Source: Porphyra umbilicalis (Eukaryota; Rhodophyta; Bangiophyceae; Bangiales; Bangiaceae). From it: DNA of 42,301 nucleotides. The position numbers were made by a program, and so were the translations under genes. The DNA lies in contig KV919238.1 in assembly GCA_002049455.2 (NCBI GenBank), forward strand, positions 1-42,301, written 5' to 3'. How positions within the stretch are numbered: position 1 is the first letter of the stretch; every line of letters begins with the position of its first letter. A model generated the notes under the pieces. That model did not search any database, was not told where the DNA came from, and saw nothing but the letters and a program-made list of their open reading frames with translations. Positions 31,519-40,888 of the stretch are shown piece by piece.

Positions 31519-33108
31519 ATGCCACCCCGAGGATCCTCCAAAACCTCCAGGGGGGGCAGGCCCACTGCCGTCAAGAGCACACCGACCACGGGATCTTCGA
31601 GTCGAGTTGTGGCTACGCGCACTCCGTCCGCTGAGGAGAGACGCGCCAAGGACGAGATGCGTGCGACGTCTTCTCCCTCTACCGGCGCCGTGGCGCATGA
31701 ACAGCCGCTGCTATGCGCGGAACAACCCTCTACGACGGGCAACGACGGCGTCACCGAAGGACGTGTACCCCATGTGCAGCTGGAACAAGATGAAGACATC
31801 ACCAACGACGTGTCGGGCGCGGTGGCATCGGCATCGGTGGCCTCGGCGGTCGTGCACAGCAGGACCCCCGCAAGCGGCTCCAACCGCACCGATGCCGGTG
31901 CTTTGGTATCACCGCGTGTCACGAGTGACGACCGCTCGGACGTGCCCCCGCCGACTTTGCCGAAGGGCAGTAGCAGCAAGGGTAAGGGAAAAGCCCCGGC
32001 TGGCCCGACGGGCGGCTGCTTCAAACCTCCTGCTCGACCGGCTCGATCGCTTCCAAAGATTGCTGGTTTGGGAAACGGAGTTGGGTTCCTGCTGGATGGG
32101 GCGGCCGGGACTTCAGCAGGCTCGTCAGTGAGGACCGATGTGATGCTGACCAGTACGGTGACGGTCGCCATGCAGCCGCTATTCAAGGAGGTGCAGCAGC
32201 TGACGGACGCGGTCATGGAGCTCAAGGAGGACGTGGCAAAGTTGAGCGGCCAGCTGGATACCCACGGCAAGGCGACGGAGGCGGTGCGAGCATCGACGGT
32301 CAAGATTGAGGAAAACCTCAACCAGGGCGCCCTTGTGGGGGGGGCTGACATTGCGACGGCCGCGGACACGCAAAAGGAAAGTGGCGCGTGTGCCAAGTCG
32401 GACATTTCGTCGTACAAGGAGGTCGAACGCGTGCGGGCGCGGGTGCGCGCGTCTCTATCTCACACATTTGCAACTACGTCGGACTCCAGCGACACTGTTC
32501 CAGATGCCGACGCATATCGTGATCTGATCCAGCTCGACACGCAGACGGAGCTCAACATTGACGAGGACACCGCGCATGACTGGCTCATGGCGAACGTCGC
32601 CGTGCCACCGCGCCGCGATGGAGCGCCGGCAACTCTCACCCGCGCGCTCTTGGTGCTACTGCGTGCTAAGTCCCACTGGGTTCAAGCGCTCAAGAAGCGC
32701 ATCCTCCTTGTTTACTTCCGCGCGATCGAGGTGGACGCACGCGTCCTTCACGCGGCCGACGCCGTGCAGTGGGTCGCAGATCTGAAGTACTTCACGTCTG
32801 TAGTCGGACGCAAGGGCGTTCTAGCCGCCGCTGGGGCGGTGCTCTCCATGACAGGCGGCGGTGCACGTATCATCAAGCCAATGGGCGTCGGCGATGGTAC
32901 AGTCCTTGAGGCCACGACGCATCACTTTGGCTTCGTCTGTGCCATTGTGCGCGCGGCGCTCGATGAGGCAGCCGGCGTCGACACGGATAGCACCATCGGG
33001 GAGGCGTTCTACAAGCGGCTGGAGGTCGAGCAGGAGCGCGTCGACGCCGAACTTCCCATGGACAACCTCGTGCACGACGGGCTCCGCCTGACGGACGGTA
33101 ACCAGTAG
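31519..33108 (+). CDS. Unrecognised coiled-coil protein, probable second gene of the CACTA-like element
   Basis: Starting at ATG 31519 (MPPRGSSKTSRGG) the ORF gives 529 residues with no stop; an upstream ATG-less extension to 31294 is less likely. Residues about 1-190 are low complexity and basic/Ser/Pro-rich, with patches such as KGSSSKGKGKAP. About 215-275 is a heptad-like coiled coil (MQPLFKEVQQLTDAVMELKE, then DVAKLSGQLDTHGKATEAVR). The remaining about 250 residues look globular, with NIDEDTAHDWLMANV, SHWVQALKKRILLVYFRAIE and DAVQWVADLKYFTSVVGRKG. I do not recognise a family. It is divergent from the transposase and inside the same inverted repeats. A role like the accessory DNA-binding proteins of CACTA elements (TNPA-type) is an inference from position and architecture only. 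Confidence 0.6.
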   Translation: MPPRGSSKTSRGGRPTAVKSTPTTGSSSRVVATRTPSAEERRAKDEMRATSSPSTGAVAHEQPLLCAEQPSTTGNDGVTEGRVPHVQLEQDEDITNDVSGAVASASVASAVVHSRTPASGSNRTDAGALVSPRVTSDDRSDVPPPTLPKGSSSKGKGKAPAGPTGGCFKPPARPARSLPKIAGLGNGVGFLLDGAAGTSAGSSVRTDVMLTSTVTVAMQPLFKEVQQLTDAVMELKEDVAKLSGQLDTHGKATEAVRASTVKIEENLNQGALVGGADIATAADTQKESGACAKSDISSYKEVERVRARVRASLSHTFATTSDSSDTVPDADAYRDLIQLDTQTELNIDEDTAHDWLMANVAVPPRRDGAPATLTRALLVLLRAKSHWVQALKKRILLVYFRAIEVDARVLHAADAVQWVADLKYFTSVVGRKGVLAAAGAVLSMTGGGARIIKPMGVGDGTVLEATTHHFGFVCAIVRAALDEAAGVDTDSTIGEAFYKRLEVEQERVDAELPMDNLVHDGLRLTDGNQ

Positions 33109-34029
33109 GAGGGGCTGGCTTCCAACGTGAATGAGCTGTCGCCGCTCCCTGTGTCGCCAGTCGTTCTCTGTCCGGCACCCCCTCCCTTCTCGCATCTGCT
33201 GTAGCACTCTTGAGATGGTTCCACTGGTTGCATGACAATGAGCTTGGCATGTTCTCGAGCGCTGGTAGGTGCATAGATAGACGTGTACGCGTGATCCTAC
33301 TGTTTTCTTTTGCTTTCGATGCGTGTGGCACCGTGTCTTGCATAGATACCATTGCTCTTATCCCATTCGCAGCCGCGTGTTCTTCAGTTACCGGCTTTGC
33401 TTTCCCGTCTCAACGCCGAGAGCAAAAAGTGAGCAGCCAAAGTACGAGAAGATAGCAGCGATCGTCTGCAGGGCAGGCCTGGGCGGTGGCTCCGATCTGC
33501 ACGCGTCTCAGTGTCGTTCCTACCATCCGCGGCAGGGGATCACAACACTCCCCAACCTCTCGCGACTCGTGCCTTTCATCGACGGCTTGATCGAGCCTGA
33601 CGCTGTAAGTCCATCGAGAAGGGTGACGGTCCCCGTCGAAAAGCCACTTCGGAGGCTGTTCCGACTCCAATCGAGGTACGGTCGAGCCCCCCCCCTCGAT
33701 CGCGGTTCTGATCATTCGAGACGGTGTGGCATAGCTCACTTTTATTGGCCGGCCATTCTCTTATATGCTTGACATCATTCGTCGTCTCACGAAGTACATA
33801 AATCTTCGGTCATCGATCGACTTTACAGAGCAACTCGGGGTAAGTTCTGGAGCGGCGGCCGCGGTCTCGTGCGTGCACCTCAGGTCCGAGAACACGCCTT
33901 GGCGCCGACTTCTTGTGCAGCGCATCGTCGATGGAAAGAGGCATCCAGGCCCGTGCAGGACCCCGACCTGGACAGTTTACGTCTTCGCAATCCATTGCAG
34001 GGATATCATTGGCTTGAATTAGTGCGACA
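33109..34029. other. Subterminal non-coding region with ATCGA-rich cluster
   Basis: 3' flank of the coiled-coil gene. Between about 33577 and 33825 the ATCGA/TCGAT motif recurs (CATCGACGG, GATCGAGCC, CATCGAGAA, AATCGAGG, CATCGATCGAC), resembling the cluster at about 25115-25365 at the opposite side of the element. No gene is supported. Confidence 0.45.
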
Positions 34030-34240
34030 GTCTTGCATGACCTCGTGATCTGCCACGAGACGGTTCAGGGCCTGGCACAGCTGCCCTGAACGGGAACTCC
34101 TCCCGTTCAGGCCTTTGTTACAGCACAGACGCCTGGACGGGAAACCTCCCGTTCAAGGGCTTCTTGAACGGGACTCCCGTTCAGGCTCCCGTTCAAGTGT
34201 CCACTGTTCTGACGATGTGGAATCCACATCGTGGATGCGA
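34030..34240. repeat. Right hairpin-rich terminal repeat of the CACTA/Plavaka-like element
   Basis: Carries at least three hairpins built on (C/T)TGAACGGGA and its complement (about 34085-34111, 34136-34156, 34164-34195), the phrase GCCTTTGTTACAGCACAG (compare CCCTTGTTACGGCACAG at 24150), then CACTGTTCTGACGATG and a palindrome CGATGTGGAATCCACATCG (34213-34231). Read from the outside inwards on the minus strand, the order palindrome, GTCAGAAC, TTGAACGGGAG mirrors the left repeat. Confidence 0.7.
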
Positions 34241-34578
34241 GATGATCGTCGGCTGTGGGCATTTTTCCATCGAGGCCTCATCGACTCTGCGACTGCGCAT
34301 CGCACCCCCGATAATAGCCTTCGATGGGCATTTTTCTGCCCATCGACAGACCCATCGAAGTCCATATTGCGATGTGGCCCTGTCAACTTTCACTGGTCCG
34401 TTTGTGATCAGCTAAACACAGACATTCGAGTGTTATGGGACAATCCAGGCTTCCATGACCTGACATGTCGACCACTACTCTGAAGTCTGCCTCAGAATTG
34501 TCCATCTCGTCGTCGTCACGACCAATATTGTACCCGTCTTCTTCACAAGGGTCCACACCGACAGAAGCTGACTTGGTA
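34241..34578. repeat. ATCGA-rich segment with a perfect hairpin
   Basis: A perfect 10-bp hairpin, TCGATGGGCA then loop TTTTTC then TGCCCATCGA, lies at 34321-34346 within a cluster of CATCGA motifs (34265-34358). No gene is supported. Confidence 0.6.
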
Positions 34579-35206
34579 TGGTGCGTGTCCCAAAAATGAG
34601 ACATGCGCGATTTCTGAAGGACTGACACATCACTGCACGGGGGCAGACGGCGTGGGGTACGAGAAAATTCTCGACTGGCCTCCATGGAAAGAGCCTCTCC
34701 CGACGCGTGCTTGGCTGACAACTCCTTAATACCCGCCTGTGGGCCCTGTTCTGTGGACCTCTCAGATAGCCCCGATCTTGGAGCCAGTCTTTTTCAGGTT
34801 CTTGGGGTTAAAGGTTTGCAACGCCAAAGCTCATGTGCTAACTGGAGCTTCAATGAGGGGTGTCCCAAATCGTGTTTTCCTCACAGGGGGCTACATGGCG
34901 GTCTTTTTCACGTTTTTATTGGTATGGTGGTGCCCTTTTCTTGGTGCACAAATTGTCTGCGCATGCCTGCTCTAGTATCTGTGCATTTGATTGGGCCGCG
35001 TGATCGTCACCTGTCGAAGTTGCAATGAATGACACTTTCCACCATGACACGTCAGGATGTGCCGCCTCTTCTAACACTGTCAGGGGCTGTTCTGGAAGCA
35101 TAGTGGGACCGAGTGGATCACATTACATTTTCGGACCGTTGCAGAAGGCCAGTGGGCCGAGAAAAAAAGAAAAAACCGCCATGTCTCATTTTTGGGACAC
35201 GCACCA
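34579..35206. mobile_element. TA-inserting MITE or deleted element, 628 bp
   Basis: The left end starts TGGTGCGTGTCCCAAAAATG (34579) and continues AGACATG. The reverse complement of the right end (35206) is identical over these 27 bases, and the arms then diverge. TA flanks both sides (34577-34578 and 35207-35208). The interior holds only short frames (for example 34684-35028), which do not match a transposase I recognise. The perfect TIRs suggest a young insertion. Confidence 0.9.
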
Positions 35207-35208
35207 TA

Positions 35209-35876
35209 TCTCACAACATTCTGTTTCGCTGATGCAGTGGAACTCAGAAGTCGACCTTGCAACGGTCGCAGAACTCCGAGCACGTGAAAAATCCAACGTT
35301 AGCACAGTGGTCGTCTCGACAGGATGTTGTCCGGCGCGCTCCGGAACCCACTGCCCACGCCCTCCCGTACTACGCGCTCCAGCGCGCACAGCCTGCCACC
35401 CGAGAGCGCGATAAAGTAGTGTCGACCGCACGGGACGACGTGGCGAGGTCGCACGACAGAAGTATTTGCGTATTCCTCAGACAGCTCAGAAGCGCGGGTT
35501 GTCCGCTCTGAATGTCCACAACAGTCGCGGAGGTTTTCCATCGACGGCGCCATCTGGTACCATCTACAGTGCGTTTTCGTTAGAAGAGAATCGTTTACAA
35601 GAGAATATGGGTCGCGAGTCTTGCATTCCAGTCCGTGTAGGCCACTTTTATTCATATTGAGCTGAATCAGCGGTCTCTTTGAACGAGAACGCACTGTATC
35701 TGCATCGAATGGTTCCATCGAGTTGCAATCGCAAATGGGTTCTCGATTGGAAAAAGTCCGAACTAGACGATCTCGAATCGAGCGACATGCGTCGACCCTC
35801 CCGCACCGCTTCAGAGGCCTCCCAGACTCAGCTCTCATGGCGGCGACAAGTCGCTGAAGGGCCACGACTGTCGGCA
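35209..35876. other. No gene supported
   Basis: The minus strand has a 188-residue frame (35299-35865) with no recognisable domain; a chance origin or transposon remnant is possible. An ATCGA-rich patch lies at about 35707-35795. Confidence 0.35.
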
Positions 35877-35884
35877 GCCGTGGC
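35877..35884. repeat. Left 8-bp target-site duplication of the hAT element
   Basis: GCCGTGGC directly abuts the left TIR and is repeated exactly at 40881-40888. Eight-base duplications are characteristic of hAT insertion. Confidence 0.95.
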
Positions 35885-36169
35885 TAGGGTTGCCCAACTG
35901 GTTTATCGTAATTGGTTAAAACTGGTTTACATTGGGTAAAATTCGGACATCGCTTGCAAACTAGTTTCGGATGCAAAATATTGGTTAAACTGGTTGTTTT
36001 TTAAATACGGAACAGTTGCGGTCACGTGACCGGAATTGTCCCAGTTCTTTGGCGTTAAGTGCGTGACGAGTACCAACTTGATGACGCGTCCACGACCAGA
36101 TCCAACGAATCGTGTCTTCGTCTCTCACACCGGCCCCGTCGCCGACGCTTCCCGTGCTGCGAGCCCACC

Positions 36170-39004
36170 ATGGCTCCACCAGTAGCCCTGCCGCCCGCGG
36201 CTGCCTCAGAACCTGCTACTACACCGACCACAGCCACACCAACGCCGCCACCTGCGGCTCCAACCCCGTCAGATGGCGACGACGGCTCGACCGGTGGCCT
36301 TCCCCTGGCACCCCGTGCATCCTGGCAGGTACCAGAGGGGTCTGTTTGGGGACCCGTGCCGCAAGGCAAGAAGAAGAGTCCTGTGTACGCCTACTTTGTC
36401 TGTGAGTTCAATAAGGACGGGAGCGGGGCCGTTGACCCGACACGGTACATCTGCGTTCACAAGGACCACAAAGGTCATCCCGTTCGCGTGGCGCATGGCA
36501 AAGTTACCGCCAACCTCAAGCAGCATCTGGTCGGCAAGCACGGCGTGACCGTGTCTTCCACGCATGTGGGTGGGCACGCGGCGGGTGGACGAAGCAGTGG
36601 GCCTCGTGGCGGTGGCCCTGCGGTCGCCAACGCAAGCCCATCGCTGGAACAGGCGCGGCTACCGAGTTATTTGAAGTCGCAGCTAGCGCCTATGTCGCCG
36701 TCCCACCCACAACAGCAGATGTTTAACAACCGACAACTCGATATGATCGTTTCGACTCTGAGCCCGGCATCAATTGTCGACGACGAGTCGTATGTGTCGA
36801 TGATTCACGCTGCCAACCCCCGTCTGTCGGTTATGTCTCGCTCATCCGTCGGTCGAGCCGTCACCCGACGCTTCAAGGGCCACCAGGAGCTCGTGCGGGC
36901 GGCGCTGAACGACGTGGGCGTCTGCCACGTGAACTCCGACATGTGGACGTCGGCGGCCAACGAGGCGTTTGGCTCCTTTGTGGTGACATGGCTGGACGAC
37001 GAGTGGTTGCTGCAAACTCGCGTGCTGCGCTGCTGCATCGTCGAGGGCAGGCACACTGCCTTTGCTATAGCCGCGTTCTTGCTGCAAGTCTCCCGGGACT
37101 TTGGGCTCTCCCAGAAGGTCGGGGTGGTGCGGACGGACGGCGCTAGCAACTGCGTGGCGGCTGGAGGTGTTCTTGGCGACGTAGCCGGACAGCTGGAGGA
37201 CGTGGAGGACGACCGAGATTTGAGAATCATGGGCGGCAGTGGCGGTGGCGTGGCTGGGGCTGTAGCCGAATTGGAGGTTGCTCTGGGAACGGCCGGTGGG
37301 CTCGCGGCGGAAGGTACGTTTTTGGTGCACGGTCCTCTTCGCAACGTTTAAGGTCGCGAGGCCGAGATACTTGCATTGATTTGGGTGGGGGTCGGTCCCG
37401 TGACCTGTGTTCGGGGGTCTTTCCCTCGACAATGGCTGGCGCAGCATTTCTTGGAGACAACAGATGACTGAGCGAAGCCACTAACTCACTCAGTTTATGT
37501 GACTTTCATGGCGTTGGGGTGCCGGCTGTCGTTGTTTCTGGACGGGATGGGTCAGAAATTGACGACGACGAGGGAGGTGATGGGGCGGACCTGCCAGAAG
37601 TCGGTTCAGATTGCGGCAGCGAAGACGTAGCAGACCGCCACGTACCTGCTGCCGCCTGTGTCGCCGATACAGCGTCAGATGCCCGCGCAGACTCCTTTTG
37701 CAGCGACATGCCCGCCGCCCTTCACAACGGTGCGTGGCAGGCAACTGATGCTGCAAGCGGCTCTTCTTGGCTGTGGCAGCACGCAAGGTGCGCCACGCAC
37801 ACTCTGCAGCTCTCTGTGCGTGCGGGGTTGGCTGTACCAGCCGTGCGGGCAGCACTGCAGAAGGTGAGACTGGTTGCAAAGCTATGCCGGACCAGTACCA
37901 ACTTTCAGCGCGAGCTGCGGGTGGCGGTAGAGAAGGACGAGGCCGCAGCTGCGGAGCGGGATGGACGGGAGCGCACGGCGACTGCAAAGCTGGTGTCCCG
38001 CTTGATTATCGATTGCCCCACACGATGGGGCTCAACGCTCGCCATGTTGCGGCGATTCGTACGGGTGGGACCTGCGGTGCCGTCCGCACTGTCTACCTAC
38101 TACCACTACACCCAACCGACTGGACGTAAGGTGCGCGTTGAGTGTCCCAACCAACCCGAGTTGGACGCTCTCGCAGAGATAATCTCTTTTTTGAGCATTC
38201 TTGAGAGCGCGTCTACGAGCCTTGGCTCGGAGTCGGTTGCGACCAGCCCAATGGAGGAGGCCACCTATTGGTGTGTCCGCAGGGCGGGCGCTGGCAACGC
38301 TGCGGACTGCGCTGCGCTGTCTGCCCTCAAGCGCGCTGTGTTGGCTGACATGCGTTCCCGCCGCGAGACCGAGCGCCTGCGGGCGCCAAACCCTGCTTGG
38401 TTTGGTATTCGTGTGGCTGCGGTGCTTCTCAATCCGTTCTACAAGTTATCTACGTTTGGCGGTGAGGTTTCGACGGCCACAACTGCCCGGACAACGGCGC
38501 TTCAAATCATTCGGTGGATGGTGGCGCGGGCGCCCTCAGCGTCGGCAGAGCCGCCACCGACACCGGTCAGCGAAGAAGGCACCCCCGCCATCAAGCGCCG
38601 GCGGACGTTTGAGAGTTGCTTGCGGGAGTCCATGGCGCCTCTGGGTGGGGCGACCGAGAGCACGGGCCCGCGGGTGGGTGCGGGTTTGAGGGGTGGGGTT
38701 CCTCTGGAGGTGGAGTGGAGCGCCTACCTCGGCCGGGAGGTCGACCAGGAGGCAGGCGGCACGGCACTCGATTGGTGGCGAGACAACGAGATGCATTTCC
38801 CTCGCGTGGCGCTGCGGGGCCAGGTACCTGCTATCTATCCCGGCAACCAGCGTGACCTCGGAGCGTGTTTTTTCTAAGGCTGGAAGGACCATCTCCAAGT
38901 ATCGCTCCCGCTTGACAGGCGCAAGCGCGGAGCAGTACATCGTGCTGCATGACGATATCACGCGTCGCCGCCGCATGGCGAAGGCCCAGCCAGGGAGCTC
39001 GTGA
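36170..39004 (+). pseudogene. hAT transposase, one intron, one-base frameshift near the C-terminus
   Basis: The start at ATG 36170 has an excellent CCACCATGG context. A Pro/Ala-rich N-terminus is followed by a BED-like segment (about 70-126; VYAYFVCEF to TANLKQHLVGKHG), with part of the usual Cys/His set missing. The catalytic domain has D257 (HVNSDMWTS) and D323 (VVRTDGASN). Exon 1 ends at 37313; exon 2, probably from 37556, carries HARCATHTLQL (the CxxH motif) and PTRWGST. The dimerisation region starts LDWWRDNEMHFPRVALR, then the frame is lost at the G4 run 38816-38819. The next frame supplies RYLLSIPATSVTSERVFSKA, with the conserved SERVFS Glu, and ends at 39004. Removing one G from the run restores a continuous protein. 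The copy is either recently disabled or affected by one sequencing error. Confidence 0.9.
37314..37555 (+). other. Probable intron of the hAT transposase (242 bp)
   Basis: The donor is GAAG/GTACGT at 37314 and the phase-compatible acceptor GGGTCAG ends at 37555. The join gives LAAE then IDDDEGGDGADL. A second acceptor, CTCAG at 37493, is out of phase. The donor has the same GTACGT form as in the Plavaka-like gene. Confidence 0.65.
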
Positions 39005-39853
39005 GTGGGTGATACCTGTTTTTCTGTGGACAGCAGATGTAATTTGTTTGCAAGACGTTGCCGCCAGTGTCTCTCTTGCTTGTTGCACATGTTGGTTGCG
39101 CGTCGCCTAGTTGTTTTTTGGATACAATGCTTCATTCGAAGGCCTGACTGCACCAGCACGAAAAACAGAGAAGCACCTTGCCACCCCGCCAAGTTGATGA
39201 AAAGCACGCAATACCCTCCTTCCCTCTTGTGCCCATCGGTGCAGGACACCAGCGCAACAGCACACGTACGCCCACCCATCCCCACACACACGTGCGCAAC
39301 CACCCACGTCCACCTCAACAGCCAACCCGACCGTCCTTTTGACATCGATCGCCGCCGTAGTTGCCGTCTCCTGGTACTGCAATCCTCGTCCAGGCATTCA
39401 TTCCTGTCATTGAGACGACTGCCGCGTGACTACGCAGACGGCAACATTACACCGAACAGCGAGGGAAACAGAAGGCACCCAACAATCCTCAAGAAGCAAA
39501 AAAGAGGCAACGACGATGGAGGTGCGGCTTGACAACGGAGTCAGAAAGCACGCACAGGGAGGAGTGAGAAATCAAACTCGAAGCACGAATACCGAGCGCA
39601 TAGAATTCAAGTGATACAGACGACGAGCCCCCATTGCAAAGGGAAACGATGCCACCAACGCGATGCACACATCAAAAAGCAAAGACACGCCCGTCAACCT
39701 CACCTCACATGACAGCGCGCCGACATCGTGCGACACAGCTGCATGTCCATGTCTGGGCACAAAAAAGGGCTGTCCACCCGCGCCACATCGGGCAGCAACA
39801 AAGCAAGAGTGGCCACCATACCGCACCGGACCACTGAAAACAGACTCCTGTGG
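39005..39853. other. 3' region of the hAT element; no gene seen
   Basis: Non-coding tail after the transposase stop. It holds overlapping short frames only. Confidence 0.4.
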
Positions 39854-40075
39854 CCACATCGTACAGCAGTCGTGTATCCACACCGCACAGCAGTCGTGTA
39901 ACCACACCAGACACAAGTCGTATAACCACACTGCACCCACACCGCACACGAGTCGTATACCCACATCGCACACGAGTCGTATGACCAAACCGCACACAAG
40001 TCGTGAAACCACACCGCACCTAAGTCGTACATCCACACCGCACACAAGTCGGGCAACCACACCCCACACGCCCGC
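39854..40075. repeat. 24-bp minisatellite inside the hAT element
   Basis: About nine copies of a unit like CCACACCGCACACAAGTCGT plus four variable bases. Starts fall every 24 bp from 39854 (39854, 39878, 39902, 39926), with one copy lengthened by 11 bp and the remainder again at 24-bp spacing. As 24 is eight codons, frames stay open on both strands, including a 214-residue minus ORF (39572-40216) with repeated CGxxxRLV/YDLCAVW motifs. That ORF is considered a repeat by-product. Confidence 0.9.
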
Positions 40076-40880
40076 ACAGGAAAAGGACCGCCACGCACGC
40101 ATCACGCCGCCGTGCGGGAAGAGTGACGGTGCATGAACTTGGTAGCCTCGCGTAGATCTGGGAAAGAAAAGAAACAAGGAGGACCAATGCGCATGCCAAG
40201 AACACATCATGCACACAGAAGCAAAAGAGAAGGGAACGCCGCGCAGAGGAGACAGATGCTCGTGTCAGACGCGCTGCACACAGACAGCATCACATGTACT
40301 GGCAGCTCGAGCGACGTCCACATATCACTTACAAACGTATCACCCACAAACAAGCACGAGCACAATTCCATGTATCATACCATGCGGCTGGACGTGATGA
40401 TGAGGGATGATGCCACAACCCTATGCGGTGCAGTAGACGGATGCCTACAACAAGTCAAAGACCAGCGTGGGTACAGCACATGGCACCAATGACCAACCGA
40501 CGACAGAGCGTTCGGCGGGGGCGCGAGGAGGGAGGTAGACTTGCAACGGGCTCGTTAGGCGTGGCACCGAGAGCAACAGAGACAAAGGAACAGGATAGGG
40601 TGGGGGGGGGACGAGTGTGGCGCTTGGGTCGGCGTGGCTTGGGAGAGTGGATTGCCCATGCCCGGGATGGGCCAACACGGCTGAGATTGCCGTGCGGGCT
40701 GTCCGTGCACCTATCACCTCTTGGGTGGCTGCGACCCACTCGCTGCGGAGCCACAGACACCCAGTCTCATTTGTGGCTGGCGCTCGCCCTTGCCCAACTA
40801 ACTAGTTTAAAAACTGGTTATTGGTTACCGAACACATCGGATGAACTGGTTCGGCCGCGCGAACCAATTGGGCAACCCTA
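40076..40880. other. Right end region of the hAT element; no gene seen
   Basis: Moderate-GC sequence with a C/G-rich patch at about 40600 and the right subterminal repeats from about 40800. No gene is supported. Confidence 0.5.
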
Positions 40881-40888
40881 GCCGTGGC
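40881..40888. repeat. Right 8-bp target-site duplication of the hAT element
   Basis: An exact copy of GCCGTGGC at 35877-35884. Confidence 0.95.

Larger units (their letters stand above)
24033..34240. mobile_element. Probable 10-kb CACTA/Plavaka-like DNA transposon with two divergent genes
   Basis: Two related hairpin-rich repeats in opposite orientation (about 24.03-24.24 and 34.03-34.24 kb) enclose a spliced minus-strand transposase and a plus-strand coiled-coil ORF transcribed away from it. CACTA-group elements commonly have hairpin or motif-rich subterminal regions and a second, DNA-binding protein beside the transposase, so the layout fits. A MITE (30183-30581) is inserted between the genes. 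The terminal nucleotides and target duplication could not be fixed. The two repeats may instead be separate copies of a fold-back MITE. Confidence 0.5.
35885..40880 (+). mobile_element. Complete hAT transposon (4996 bp) with TIRs and 8-bp duplication
   Basis: Both ends begin TAGGGTTGCCCAA followed by C or T and TGGTT (one mismatch in 19 positions). The perfect duplication GCCGTGGC flanks the element. Inside each end, short motifs AACTGGTT and ATTGGTT recur several times (left about 35896-35995, right about 40808-40868), as expected for subterminal transposase-binding repeats. The element contains one transposase gene with an intron and, 3' of it, an unexplained 1.9-kb tail including a 24-bp minisatellite. 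Confidence 0.97.

Noticed and set aside
39854..40075. CRISPR-like regular repeat
   Set aside because: Direct repeats without unique spacers, in a eukaryotic transposon.
39572..40216. 214-residue Cys/Tyr-repeat protein on the minus strand
   Set aside because: The repeats follow the 24-bp minisatellite unit, and the opposite strand is equally open.
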